A DNA stretch of 64,000 nucleotides, from the NCBI RefSeq assembly GCF_016742135.1, contig NZ_JACVCG010000003.1:62001-126000 (forward strand), written 5' to 3'. A program made the position numbers and the translations under genes. This stretch comes from Brevundimonas sp. (GTDB lineage Bacteria > Pseudomonadota > Alphaproteobacteria > Caulobacterales > Caulobacteraceae). The number at the start of each line of letters is the position of its first letter. The first letter of the stretch is position 1. The notes beneath the pieces are model-generated. The model was not told the origin of the DNA, ran no database searches, and saw nothing but the letters and a program-made list of their open reading frames with translations. Below are positions 1 to 9,015 of this stretch, piece after piece.

Positions 1-1
1 C

Positions 2-391
2 GGCGTCCGCTATGAGTTCACCCGCAAGGTCGAGGTCAAGCGCAACTCCGGCGGCCTGACCCGACCGGACGAGGCCATCATCCAGTCGGCCAACGACGAG
101 CTCGACACCCTCGCCAAGGGGCCGGGAGGCGAGGTGGTCCGCTGCCCCTCCTGCCGGAAGCTTGGCCCGGGCATGCTGACCACCCACCTGCTGATCGGCC
201 TGTTCATCGTCATCTGGATCGTCGCCTGCCTGGGTGCGGCGGCGTTGATCCTGTGGCTGGCGGCGGCCTCGGGCGCCCTGCTCTGGATGCTGGGCCTGCT
301 GGCGCTGGCGGGGGCAGGCATCGGCGCCGTGGCCTTCATCATGTGGCTGTTCGGCGGCTTCATCACCAGGGGCCACCTGCCGCGGGGCTGA
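2..391 (+). CDS. C-terminal part of an unidentified membrane protein (5' end outside the window)
   Basis: The reading frame is already open at base 2 and ends at TGA 389-391, so the true start lies upstream; a GTG at 134 is probably internal. The visible 129 residues begin with about 45 hydrophilic residues, then a single CPSC cysteine pair (visible residues 48-51). Two long hydrophobic stretches rich in Leu, Ala and Gly follow (about 62-87 and 90-118), so the C-terminal half sits in the membrane. No second cysteine pair is visible, so a zinc ribbon is not shown. I do not recognise the family. It lies 35 bases before a membrane-protein pair on the same strand and may be co-transcribed with it. 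Confidence 0.6.
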   Translation, partial: GVRYEFTRKVEVKRNSGGLTRPDEAIIQSANDELDTLAKGPGGEVVRCPSCRKLGPGMLTTHLLIGLFIVIWIVACLGAAALILWLAAASGALLWMLGLLALAGAGIGAVAFIMWLFGGFITRGHLPRG

Positions 392-426
392 GCGGAGCCG
401 TCTGACCCGGGGTGCGTTTAGGTCCC

Positions 427-1257
427 ATGACGCGCGTGCTCCTGATCGACCCTGCACGGGAAGCGGCTTACGCCCGGGACCTCGCGCGGGCCTTTGGCGG
501 AGCCCTGCTGTTCGCCGTGCCCCTGCTCATGACCATGGAGATGTGGCGCTTCGGCCTCTATCTCGACCGGGAGCGGCTGGCCGTCTTCGTGCTGGCCGGC
601 CTGCCGCTGCTGTACGGCCTTGCCCACTATGCCGGTTTCAGCCGGGACCGGGGCTGGCTGCCCGACCTGCTGGACACCCTGGTGGCCCTCGCGGTCGGCT
701 TTCTGACGGCGTGCTGTCTGCTGGCCCTGCTGAATGTGCTGCACACGGGCGCCACCCTCGGCCAGCCGTTGGGCCAGGTCGCGCTGCAGGCCATGCCCGG
801 GGCCATCGGCGCCCTTCTGGCCCGGCGTCAGCTGAGCGGCGCGGAGGACTCCGGCGAACAGCGCGAGGAGCAGGCCTCCTATCCGGGCGAGCTGTTCCTG
901 ATGGTGGCCGGAGCCCTGTTCCTCGCCCTCAATGTGGCCCCGACCGAGGAGGTGCTGCTGATTGCTGTTCGGGCCACACCTTGGCACACGGCGTCCCTGT
1001 TGCTGCTCTCCCTCGCCCTCATGCACGCCCTGGTCTTTCACGTCGGGTTCGCCGGTCAGGAAGAGGCCGACCAGCCGGTCACCGCCTTCTTCCACTTCAC
1101 CCTCGCGGGCTATGGCCTCGTGCTGCTGGTCAGCCTGTTCATGCTGTGGGTGTTCGGCCGCACCGAGGGTCAGGCCCTGTCGGAGATCGCGTCCATGGCG
1201 GTCGTGCTGGGCTTTCCCGCATCGCTGGGGGCCGCCGCCGCGCGGTTGTTGGTCTGA
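427..1257 (+). CDS. TIGR02587-type multi-pass integral membrane protein
   Basis: Encodes about 276 residues from ATG 427; a GTG at 412 would add five residues. The protein is very hydrophobic, with about seven predicted membrane spans and a hydrophilic acidic loop near the middle (SGAEDSGEQREEQ). The length, topology and one-base overlap with a small partner gene match the uncharacterised TIGR02587/TIGR02588 pair, which is known as a two-gene unit in rhizobia and cyanobacteria. This family assignment is from memory of the family description and was not searched. Function is unknown. The pair lies just upstream of the thiamine riboswitch and thiC, but nothing visible links it to thiamine. Confidence 0.75.
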   Translation: MTRVLLIDPAREAAYARDLARAFGGALLFAVPLLMTMEMWRFGLYLDRERLAVFVLAGLPLLYGLAHYAGFSRDRGWLPDLLDTLVALAVGFLTACCLLALLNVLHTGATLGQPLGQVALQAMPGAIGALLARRQLSGAEDSGEQREEQASYPGELFLMVAGALFLALNVAPTEEVLLIAVRATPWHTASLLLLSLALMHALVFHVGFAGQEEADQPVTAFFHFTLAGYGLVLLVSLFMLWVFGRTEGQALSEIASMAVVLGFPASLGAAAARLLV

Positions 1258-1643
1258 TGGCCACCGCGCGCAAGGGCCCGAAGACCGAAACCGGCCGTCC
1301 GGTGCTGGAGTGGGTCATGGCGGGGCTGGGCCTGGTGCTGACGCTGGCGGCGCTGGCGCTGGTCCTGCGCGATGCCTCAAGCCGCCCTTCGCCGCCGTCG
1401 CTGGAGGTGCGCCTGGTCGAGGCCCGGCCCATGGGCGATCAGTGGGTGGCCGAGGTCGAGGTCACCAATCGCGGCGATGCCACCGCCGCCTCGGTCGAGG
1501 TCGAGGGCGGTCAGGCCCCCGACGTGGCCTCGGCCACGCTCGACTACGCCCCCGGCCACGGTCGAGAGCGGCTCAGCCTGGTGTTCGAGGCCCGCCCCGG
1601 CCCCGACACGCCATTTCGCATCCGGGGCTGGTCCGAGCCCTGA
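1257..1643 (+). CDS. TIGR02588-type single-span partner protein
   Basis: Encodes 128 residues. The ATG (1257-1259) shares its A with the TGA of the preceding membrane-protein gene, which implies translational coupling. The N-terminus is basic, followed by one membrane span (about residues 18-41, starting EWVMAGLGLVLTLA). After it comes an extracytoplasmic-looking beta-rich domain containing EVEVTNRGDATAASVEVEG, the kind of repeat expected of a small immunoglobulin-like fold. Size, topology and position fit TIGR02588, the constant partner of TIGR02587. The two probably form one membrane complex. No function is known and no catalytic motif is visible. Confidence 0.75.
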   Translation: MATARKGPKTETGRPVLEWVMAGLGLVLTLAALALVLRDASSRPSPPSLEVRLVEARPMGDQWVAEVEVTNRGDATAASVEVEGGQAPDVASATLDYAPGHGRERLSLVFEARPGPDTPFRIRGWSEP

Positions 1644-3698
<2,055 letters not shown>

Positions 3699-3734
3699 GG
3701 GCTTGCGCGAACGCCTTGGCCGTGGGTAACCTGC

Positions 3735-3880
3735 GGTGTACGAGCGTGGTTTGTATCTTGGTCGCGTTACTGCGGCCGCTTCGCGTCTACGGTGGTACAT
3801 ACGCCCGGCGAGGAGACAGTTGACGAGCATCCCGGTTACAACGGCACTGCCTGCATGGTTGATATCACGCTCGTACCACC
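3735..3880 (+). ncRNA. Candidate retron msr-msd RNA bounded by an a1/a2 inverted repeat
   Basis: Retrons carry a structured RNA upstream of the reverse transcriptase whose ends pair through repeats a1 and a2. Here GTACGAGCGTG (3738-3748) is perfectly complementary to CACGCTCGTAC (3866-3876). Pairing continues outward as GGT (3735-3737) with ACC (3878-3880) after a one-base bulge at 3877. A priming-type AGC lies in the 5' arm (3743-3745). Inside are possible smaller stems, for example CCG 3832-3834 with CGG 3842-3844. The a2 arm lies about 10 bases inside the open frame if translation starts at 3855. The boundaries are inferred from this repeat alone; the msd stem and branching G are not proven. 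Confidence 0.5.
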
Positions 3881-5483
3881 CCGGCAGTCGCTTCGAGATA
3901 TCACCACCACTCGGGAATTAGCCGCACTAATGGGAGTCAGTTACTCTCGTGAGTTCGCTTACATCCTTTATCGCTTCCCCCCTACTGGAAGGTATCGATC
4001 CTTCAATATTGCCAAGAAGAGCGGTGGCGACCGCCAAATCAATGCTCCGATACGACTTCTCAAGAAACTTCAGCGTCGATTAGTACCACTACTCGCTGAA
4101 ATCTACGACGCTCCTCCATGTGTTAGAGGGTTTCAGGGAGGGCAATCAATTCTGACCAACGCCAGTGATCACGTTGGTCAGCGTTACGTGCTTAATCTTG
4201 ATCTTAACGACTTTTTCCCATCCATACACTTCAAACGTGTTTCTGGCATACTACAGACACGCCGATATTCACTGAGCCGAGACGTGGCCGTTGCCATTGC
4301 GCAGATAGCCTGCCATGGCGGCCAGCTGCCGATTGGGGCGCCGACATCTGGTATCTTGGCGAATATGGTGTGCGGGCCGCTGGATTCCTCGCTTCTCAGG
4401 CTAGCTAAGGCGCATAAGCTGAGATATACACGCTACGCAGACGATATAACCTTTTCGACTTCAAATAGTCGACACCTGAATGAGGCAACCGGCATTCACG
4501 TCGGCGATCGCTTTGTGATTCGGGGGACTGAAGAGCTATCCGATTCATTCCACGCGCTGTTTACCCAGAACGGATTCTCACTTAATCCGAACAAGGCAGT
4601 CTTGATGTCGCGGCGCGTTCGTCAATCCGTTACAGGCTTAACTGTTAACAGGAAGACAAACGTATCTAAGGAGTTCTACAGAAACCTGAAATCGTCGATA
4701 AACGCAATAGAAAATTATGGATACGAAGCCGCACAGTCGGTTTACATAGATCGTTTTAGAAAACCTAACGAATCCCTACAACTTCGTGAGAATTTGCTGG
4801 GTAGATTAGCATTCTTGGGGCACGTGCTTAACTATTCAGAGCGCTACAATAAGCTAGCGCGTCGAACTGCTAGATTGTTCGAAGAGCGGTCAATACCTAG
4901 ACCCCGTGACGATCGCGAGAAAGCAATTTACGTCCTCACCAACGAGCAAGATCTTATGATGGGGACCGCTTTCCACACTGGCGGAGGGAAATTTCTAACG
5001 GCCGCGCACATCTTTGCAGATCGACCTGGTGTTCTGCGTTGTGAATTAGCCTGCCCTCCGCACTACCCAGAGCAAATCACGGCAGTGGTTTCCCATATAG
5101 ATCGCGAGCGAGACATCGCATTGGTACGGGCTACTGGCACGTTTGATTTGTCTCGTCATTCTATTCCAACAGACGGAAAGAGCGTTCGCATCGGTGACGA
5201 CGTTTTTGCTTGTGGCTTTCCGCAATACGAAGACGGTAATAGCATTTCCACTATTTCCACGCGCATAACAGCTGAAAGATACATTTCTGGAAACCAGCGC
5301 CTTGAGGTGGACCGCCCCCTATCGCACGGATCAAGCGGCGGACCAGTTTTCAGTCGCGATGGATTTTTGGTCGGGCAAATCAACACTGGCCCACGAATTG
5401 GCGAGGATTACTCCCCAATGTCCTACACGATTACGCCCTTTAGACCGCACGCTGACCTAGTAGCGACTTGGTTGGCAGCTTAG
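3855..5483 (+). CDS. Retron-type reverse transcriptase fused to a trypsin-like serine protease
   Basis: From ATG 3855 the product is 542 residues; the next ATG is 3930, and an upstream GTG at 3792 lies inside the putative RNA. Residues 1-340 form a retron reverse transcriptase: KKSGGDRQINAP near 54-65, the retron-specific NAxxH motif as NASDH (102-106), LDLNDFF (115-121), QLPIGAPTSG (157-166), the catalytic YADD (194-197) and the retron VTG motif (259-261). Residues 365-540 form a trypsin-like domain with TAAH (His385), RDIAL (Asp420) and GSSGG (Ser494), a complete triad. The protease is probably the effector and the reverse transcriptase its sensor or restraint, as in other anti-phage retrons; that is inference. 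Base composition and codon use are clearly more AT-rich than in the flanking genes, indicating transfer. No accessory gene is adjacent. A retron class number cannot be assigned from sequence alone. Confidence 0.93.
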   Translation: MVDITLVPPRQSLRDITTTRELAALMGVSYSREFAYILYRFPPTGRYRSFNIAKKSGGDRQINAPIRLLKKLQRRLVPLLAEIYDAPPCVRGFQGGQSILTNASDHVGQRYVLNLDLNDFFPSIHFKRVSGILQTRRYSLSRDVAVAIAQIACHGGQLPIGAPTSGILANMVCGPLDSSLLRLAKAHKLRYTRYADDITFSTSNSRHLNEATGIHVGDRFVIRGTEELSDSFHALFTQNGFSLNPNKAVLMSRRVRQSVTGLTVNRKTNVSKEFYRNLKSSINAIENYGYEAAQSVYIDRFRKPNESLQLRENLLGRLAFLGHVLNYSERYNKLARRTARLFEERSIPRPRDDREKAIYVLTNEQDLMMGTAFHTGGGKFLTAAHIFADRPGVLRCELACPPHYPEQITAVVSHIDRERDIALVRATGTFDLSRHSIPTDGKSVRIGDDVFACGFPQYEDGNSISTISTRITAERYISGNQRLEVDRPLSHGSSGGPVFSRDGFLVGQINTGPRIGEDYSPMSYTITPFRPHADLVATWLAA

Positions 5484-6154
5484 AGGGCCTCCCCCGCAAT
5501 CTTCCTCAACGCCTCTTCGAACACCGCCGCCGGTTGGCCGCCGCTGATCAGATATTTGCCCTCCACCACCACGGCGGGCACGGCGGTGATGCCGCGCGAC
5601 CGCCACAGGGCCTCGGCCTCGCGGACATCGGTGGCATAGCGGCCGTCGGCCAGCACGCGGGCGGCCTCGGCGCGGTCCAGGCCAGCGGCCTCTGCGGCCT
5701 CGGCCAGCACATCGGCGTCGGGCAGGGGGCGGTTATCGGTAAAGTGGGCGCGGAACAGGGCCTCTTTCAGCGCCCTCTGCTCGGCCAGACCGACCGTGCC
5801 GGCCCAGTGCAGCAGCCGGTGGGCGTCAAAGGTGCTCCAGATGCGGCTGGTCTCGCCCATCTTCATTTCAAACCCGGGCCAGGCTTCCGCCGCCCGGTCG
5901 CGGATCATGGCGCGGTTCTTCGCCGACTGTTCGGGGGTCGATCCGTATTTCCGGCCAATGTGTTCGGTGATGGTCTCCCCCTCGGGCGCCATGTCGGGGT
6001 TCAGCTCGAACGGCTGGAAGTGGATCTCGGCCGTGATGCCCTCGGCCGCCAACGCCCCCAGCGCCGTCTCCAGCCCGCCCAGCCCCACCACACACCAGGG
6101 ACAGACGACGTCCGAGACGAAATCGATATGGAGGGGTCTGGGCGATGCGGTCAT
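5480..6154 (-). CDS. DsbA-family (FrnE-like) thioredoxin-fold oxidoreductase
   Basis: Encodes 224 residues. The N-terminus HIDFVSDVVCPWCVVG has the DsbA/FrnE active site CPWC (C18, C21) with no signal peptide, so it should be cytoplasmic. GVTAVPAVVV-like sequence near the C-terminus (GITAVPAVVVEGKYLISGG) supplies the cis-proline loop typical of this fold. FrnE-like proteins are cytoplasmic disulfide oxidoreductases/isomerases related to 2-hydroxychromene-2-carboxylate isomerase; the substrate cannot be told. Its TAA overlaps the TAG of the convergent retron gene by three bases. The foreign island therefore abuts this gene without truncating it. Confidence 0.88.
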   Translation of the reverse strand: MTASPRPLHIDFVSDVVCPWCVVGLGGLETALGALAAEGITAEIHFQPFELNPDMAPEGETITEHIGRKYGSTPEQSAKNRAMIRDRAAEAWPGFEMKMGETSRIWSTFDAHRLLHWAGTVGLAEQRALKEALFRAHFTDNRPLPDADVLAEAAEAAGLDRAEAARVLADGRYATDVREAEALWRSRGITAVPAVVVEGKYLISGGQPAAVFEEALRKIAGEAL

Positions 6155-6233
6155 GGGGAGCTCCTTTGGCCCTAGATGGGGGCTGACGGTCTGCGCAAAA
6201 GGTCAGCCGTCACGCGCCCGCCCGCGAAGCGGG

Positions 6234-6337
6234 TTCTTCACAGAGATCACAGAGAGCACACAGAGAAACACAGCGACCTCAGACCCGCACCGCCCCGCCG
6301 TGCCCTCTGTGCCTTCCTCTGTGTTCGCTGTGATGAA
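6234..6337. repeat. Imperfect inverted repeat in the 462-bp gap 6155-6616
   Basis: The gap between the DsbA-like gene and the divergent flavoprotein gene is the only gene-free stretch over 300 bases in the window. It holds two arms rich in CACAGAG units. The left arm (6234-6275) begins TTCTTCACAGAGATCACAGA. The right arm (6303-6337) reads on the opposite strand TTCATCACAGCGAACACAGA. The arms align with few mismatches and enclose about 27 bases. This could be a MITE-like or other dispersed intergenic repeat. No transposase and no clear target duplication is visible, and no gene is seen in the rest of the gap apart from the tandem repeat described separately. Confidence 0.55.
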
Positions 6338-6493
6338 CCCCTTACCTTCCCCCCGCACAACCGCCCGCCGTTTTTTCAAGCCTTTCAATGCCCCGGCCCG
6401 TTGCCGCACCCATCTGCCCAACCGGGTCGCCGCATCGCGTACACTGTCCGGTCAGCCCTTCCCCCTCGCGGCACGGAGACGCAATCCAGACCC

Positions 6494-6574
6494 TTCAGAC
6501 GGTTCAGACGGTTCAGACGGTTCAGACGGTTCAGACGGTTCAGACGGTTCAGACGGTTCAGACGGTTCAGACGG
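6494..6574. repeat. Nine perfect tandem copies of a 9-bp unit (TTCAGACGG)
   Basis: TTCAGACGG is repeated nine times without a mismatch from 6494 to 6574, 42 bases before the start codon at 6617. The unit is a multiple of three, so every frame through it stays open (for example Ser-Asp-Gly or Glu-Pro-Ser repeats). There is no independent sign that the array is translated. Perfect copies suggest recent expansion by slippage, and copy number may vary between strains. It lies in the promoter/leader region of the flavoprotein gene and could affect its expression. Confidence 0.9.
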
Positions 6575-6616
6575 TGTTGTCTCGCCTGGTCCCGGGGGAT
6601 GGTCTAGACCCGCCCC

Positions 6617-7876
6617 ATGACCCCGACGCCTGCCTTCCAGCCCGACCCCGCCGGTCCCGTCGTCATCGTCGGCGCGGGGCCCGCCGGGTTGATGGCGGCC
6701 GAGCGGCTGTCGGCGGCGGGGCTGGCGGTCGCGGTGCATGAGCGCATGCCCTCGCCGGCGCGGAAATTCCTGATGGCCGGGCGGGGCGGGCTGAACCTGA
6801 CCCATTCCGAGCCGCCGGACCGCTTCCCCGACCGCTATGGCGAGGCCGCGCCCGGGGTCATGGCCTGGCTGTCCCGCTTCGGGCCGCAGGATCTGCGCGA
6901 CTGGGCCGACGGCCTGGGGGCGGACACCTTTTTCGGGTCGAGCGGGCGGGTGTTTCCCCGGGCGATGAAGGCCTCGCCCCTGCTGCGGGCCTGGCTGGAG
7001 CGCCTGCGGGGCCAGGGGGTCAGGCTGCACACCGGCTCGCGCTGGGTCGGCTTTGAGGCGGGCGCGCCGGTCTTCGACCAGGACAGGGAGCGTCGCCGCA
7101 TCGCCGCCCGGGCGGTGGTTGTGGCGACCGGCGGGGCCAGCTGGCCCCGGCTGGGCTCGGACGGGCAGGGCCGGGATGTGCTGGCCGATCTGGGCGTGCC
7201 CGGCCCGGCCTTTCGCCCCGCCAACGTCGGGGTGGACCTCGTCTGGTCGCCGGACTTTGCCGCGGCCCACGCCGGCCAGCCGCTCAAGGCCGTGGCCCTG
7301 ACCGTCGGGCGGCACCGGGTGCGGGGCGAAGCCATGGTGACCCGCCGGGGGCTGGAAGGGGGCGCCGTCTATGCCCTCGGCCCCGCGCTGCGCCGGGCCC
7401 TGGAGCGCGACGGCGTGGCGCGGCTCTATGTCGACCTGCGCCCCTCGGAGACCGCAGAGGCGCTGGCCGGGCGGTTGGCCCGGGTGCCGTCCAGCCAGTC
7501 GCGGGCCAATCGCCTGCGCCGGGCCGCCCGCCTCCGGCCCGTGGAGGCCGCCCTCTTGCGGCAGGGGCCGCCCCTGCCCGCCGGGGCCGACGACCGGGCG
7601 CTGGCCGAGCGGCTGAAGGGGGTGCCGCTGGCCGTCACCGGCCTTCAGGGGCTGGAGCGGGCCATCTCCAGCGCGGGCGGGATCGACCGGGCGGCCCTGA
7701 CCCCGGGCCTGATGGTCGCGGATCACCCCGGCCTGTTCCTGGCCGGCGAACTGCTGGACTGGGAGGCCCCGACCGGCGGCTATCTGCTGCAGGCCGTCAT
7801 GGCCTCGGCCGTGGTCGCGGCCGAGGGGGTGCTGGACTGGATCGCGGCCGCCGGGCCCGTTAGGGAAGCGGAATGA
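6617..7876 (+). CDS. TIGR03862-type (HI0933-like) FAD-dependent flavoprotein
   Basis: Encodes 419 residues. An N-terminal Rossmann FAD motif GAGPAG (residues 19-24) is followed by RKFLMAGRGGLNLTHSEP, the signature of HI0933/BaiN-like flavoproteins. The C-terminus has GLFLAGELLDWEAPTGGYLLQ, the usual second FAD-contact block. Proteins of this family are predicted NAD(P)/FAD oxidoreductases of unknown physiological substrate. The start ATG follows the 9-bp tandem array by 42 bases. The stop overlaps the start of the next gene (ATGA at 7873-7876), so it forms a two-gene operon with a serine hydrolase. Confidence 0.88.
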   Translation: MTPTPAFQPDPAGPVVIVGAGPAGLMAAERLSAAGLAVAVHERMPSPARKFLMAGRGGLNLTHSEPPDRFPDRYGEAAPGVMAWLSRFGPQDLRDWADGLGADTFFGSSGRVFPRAMKASPLLRAWLERLRGQGVRLHTGSRWVGFEAGAPVFDQDRERRRIAARAVVVATGGASWPRLGSDGQGRDVLADLGVPGPAFRPANVGVDLVWSPDFAAAHAGQPLKAVALTVGRHRVRGEAMVTRRGLEGGAVYALGPALRRALERDGVARLYVDLRPSETAEALAGRLARVPSSQSRANRLRRAARLRPVEAALLRQGPPLPAGADDRALAERLKGVPLAVTGLQGLERAISSAGGIDRAALTPGLMVADHPGLFLAGELLDWEAPTGGYLLQAVMASAVVAAEGVLDWIAAAGPVREAE

Positions 7877-9015
7877 CCGACGCGCCCGAGATCCACGGCT
7901 CCTGCCCCGACCCCTTCGGTCCGGTCAGGGACGCCTTCGCCCGCAACTTCACCGACGGCCCCGAGGGGCTGGACGAGATCGGGGCGCGCTTCACCGTCTG
8001 CCGGGCCGGCGAGGTGGTGCTGGACCTGTGGGCCGGGCAGGCCGACAGCCTGAAGGGCCAGCCGTTCGGGCCGGACACGCTCGCCCCCGTCTTCTCGACG
8101 GGCAAGGCGGTCATGGCGCTGATGATCGCCTGGGCCGTCGAGCGCGGCCTGCTGGACTATGAGGCCCCGGTCGCCGAGGTCTGGCCCGAGTTCGGCCAGG
8201 CGGGCAAGGCCGACATTACGCTGGCCCAGCTGATGAGCCATCAGGCCGGCCTCGCGGGGCCGTTCCCGGCCATCGACCCGACCCTGTGGTTCGAGCCGGA
8301 AAAGGTGCTGGAGGTGCTGTGCCGCCAGGCGCCGCTGTGGGAACCGGGCACGGCCTCGGGCTATCACCCCATTACCGTCGGCTATCTGGCGGGCGAGGTG
8401 TTCCGCCGCGCCGACGGCCGGACCATGGGCCAGGCGCTCAAGGCCGACTTTGCTGACCCGGCGGGCCTCGACCTGTGGCTGGGTCTGCCCGAAGCCGAGC
8501 ACGACCGCGTCGCCCGGATGAAGAAGCCGACCGCCGCCCCCGACCTCGGCCCAATCGACCCCATCAAGACCGCCGCCTTCCTCGACAAGGGCTCGGCCCC
8601 CGCCGGACGCGGATCGGCCGAATGGCGCAGGATGGAGATCCCCTCCGCCAATATGCATGCGACGGCCGAGGCCCTCGCGCGCATGCTGACGCTGGCCCTG
8701 CCCGAAGGGGTGGCGGGCAAGACGCTGTCAGCGGCGACGCGGACGGCCCTGATGAAGCCTCGGATCGCCGGCCCGGACCGGGTGCTGCCCTTTGACCTGT
8801 CCTGGGGGGCCGGGGTCATGCTGAACCAGGGCGAAGGCGCGGTGTTCGGCCCCAACCCCGAAACCGTCGGCCACTGCGGCTGGGGCGGGTCGTGCGCCTT
8901 TGCCGACCCCGGGACCGGCCTTACCGCCGCCTATGTGATGACGCGCCAGTCGCCGCACCTGATCGGCGATCCCAGGCCCATGGCCCTGATCCGGGCGCTC
9001 TACGCGACGCTCTAG
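7873..9015 (+). CDS. Serine hydrolase of the beta-lactamase/esterase (class C-like) family
   Basis: Encodes 380 residues with no signal peptide. The nucleophile motif SxxK is seen as STGK (S75, K78) and a tyrosine motif candidate lies in GYHPITVGYLAGEVF (about 158-172). The layout matches Pfam Beta-lactamase family members such as EstB-type esterases and class C-like hydrolases (usually 380-430 residues), rather than a true resistance enzyme, which would normally be exported. Translation is coupled to the upstream flavoprotein by an ATGA overlap. Its TAG overlaps the end of the convergent alpha/beta hydrolase gene. The natural substrate cannot be inferred. Confidence 0.88.
   Translation: MTDAPEIHGSCPDPFGPVRDAFARNFTDGPEGLDEIGARFTVCRAGEVVLDLWAGQADSLKGQPFGPDTLAPVFSTGKAVMALMIAWAVERGLLDYEAPVAEVWPEFGQAGKADITLAQLMSHQAGLAGPFPAIDPTLWFEPEKVLEVLCRQAPLWEPGTASGYHPITVGYLAGEVFRRADGRTMGQALKADFADPAGLDLWLGLPEAEHDRVARMKKPTAAPDLGPIDPIKTAAFLDKGSAPAGRGSAEWRRMEIPSANMHATAEALARMLTLALPEGVAGKTLSAATRTALMKPRIAGPDRVLPFDLSWGAGVMLNQGEGAVFGPNPETVGHCGWGGSCAFADPGTGLTAAYVMTRQSPHLIGDPRPMALIRALYATL

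Noticed and set aside
3726..3839. GTAACC (3726-3731) with GGTTAC (3834-3839) as retron RNA ends
   Set aside because: A 6-bp match is expected by chance in this length, and it does not extend.
3791..3880. Alternative inverted repeat GGTGGTAC (3791-3798) with GTACCACC (3873-3880)
   Set aside because: Only 8 bp and it competes for the same 3' arm as the 11-bp repeat, which is longer and a better a1/a2 candidate. It might be an alternative fold.
6494..6574. Tandem array considered as a CRISPR
   Set aside because: Units are 9 bp, directly abutting, with no spacers and no cas gene.
6452..7726. Minus-strand frame running through the tandem array and the flavoprotein gene
   Set aside because: Antisense to a gene with clear FAD motifs; the Glu-Pro-Ser repeats arise only from the 9-bp array.
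7873..9015. Beta-lactamase resistance gene
   Set aside because: The protein lacks a signal peptide and has an esterase-like layout; only family-level similarity to beta-lactamases is visible.
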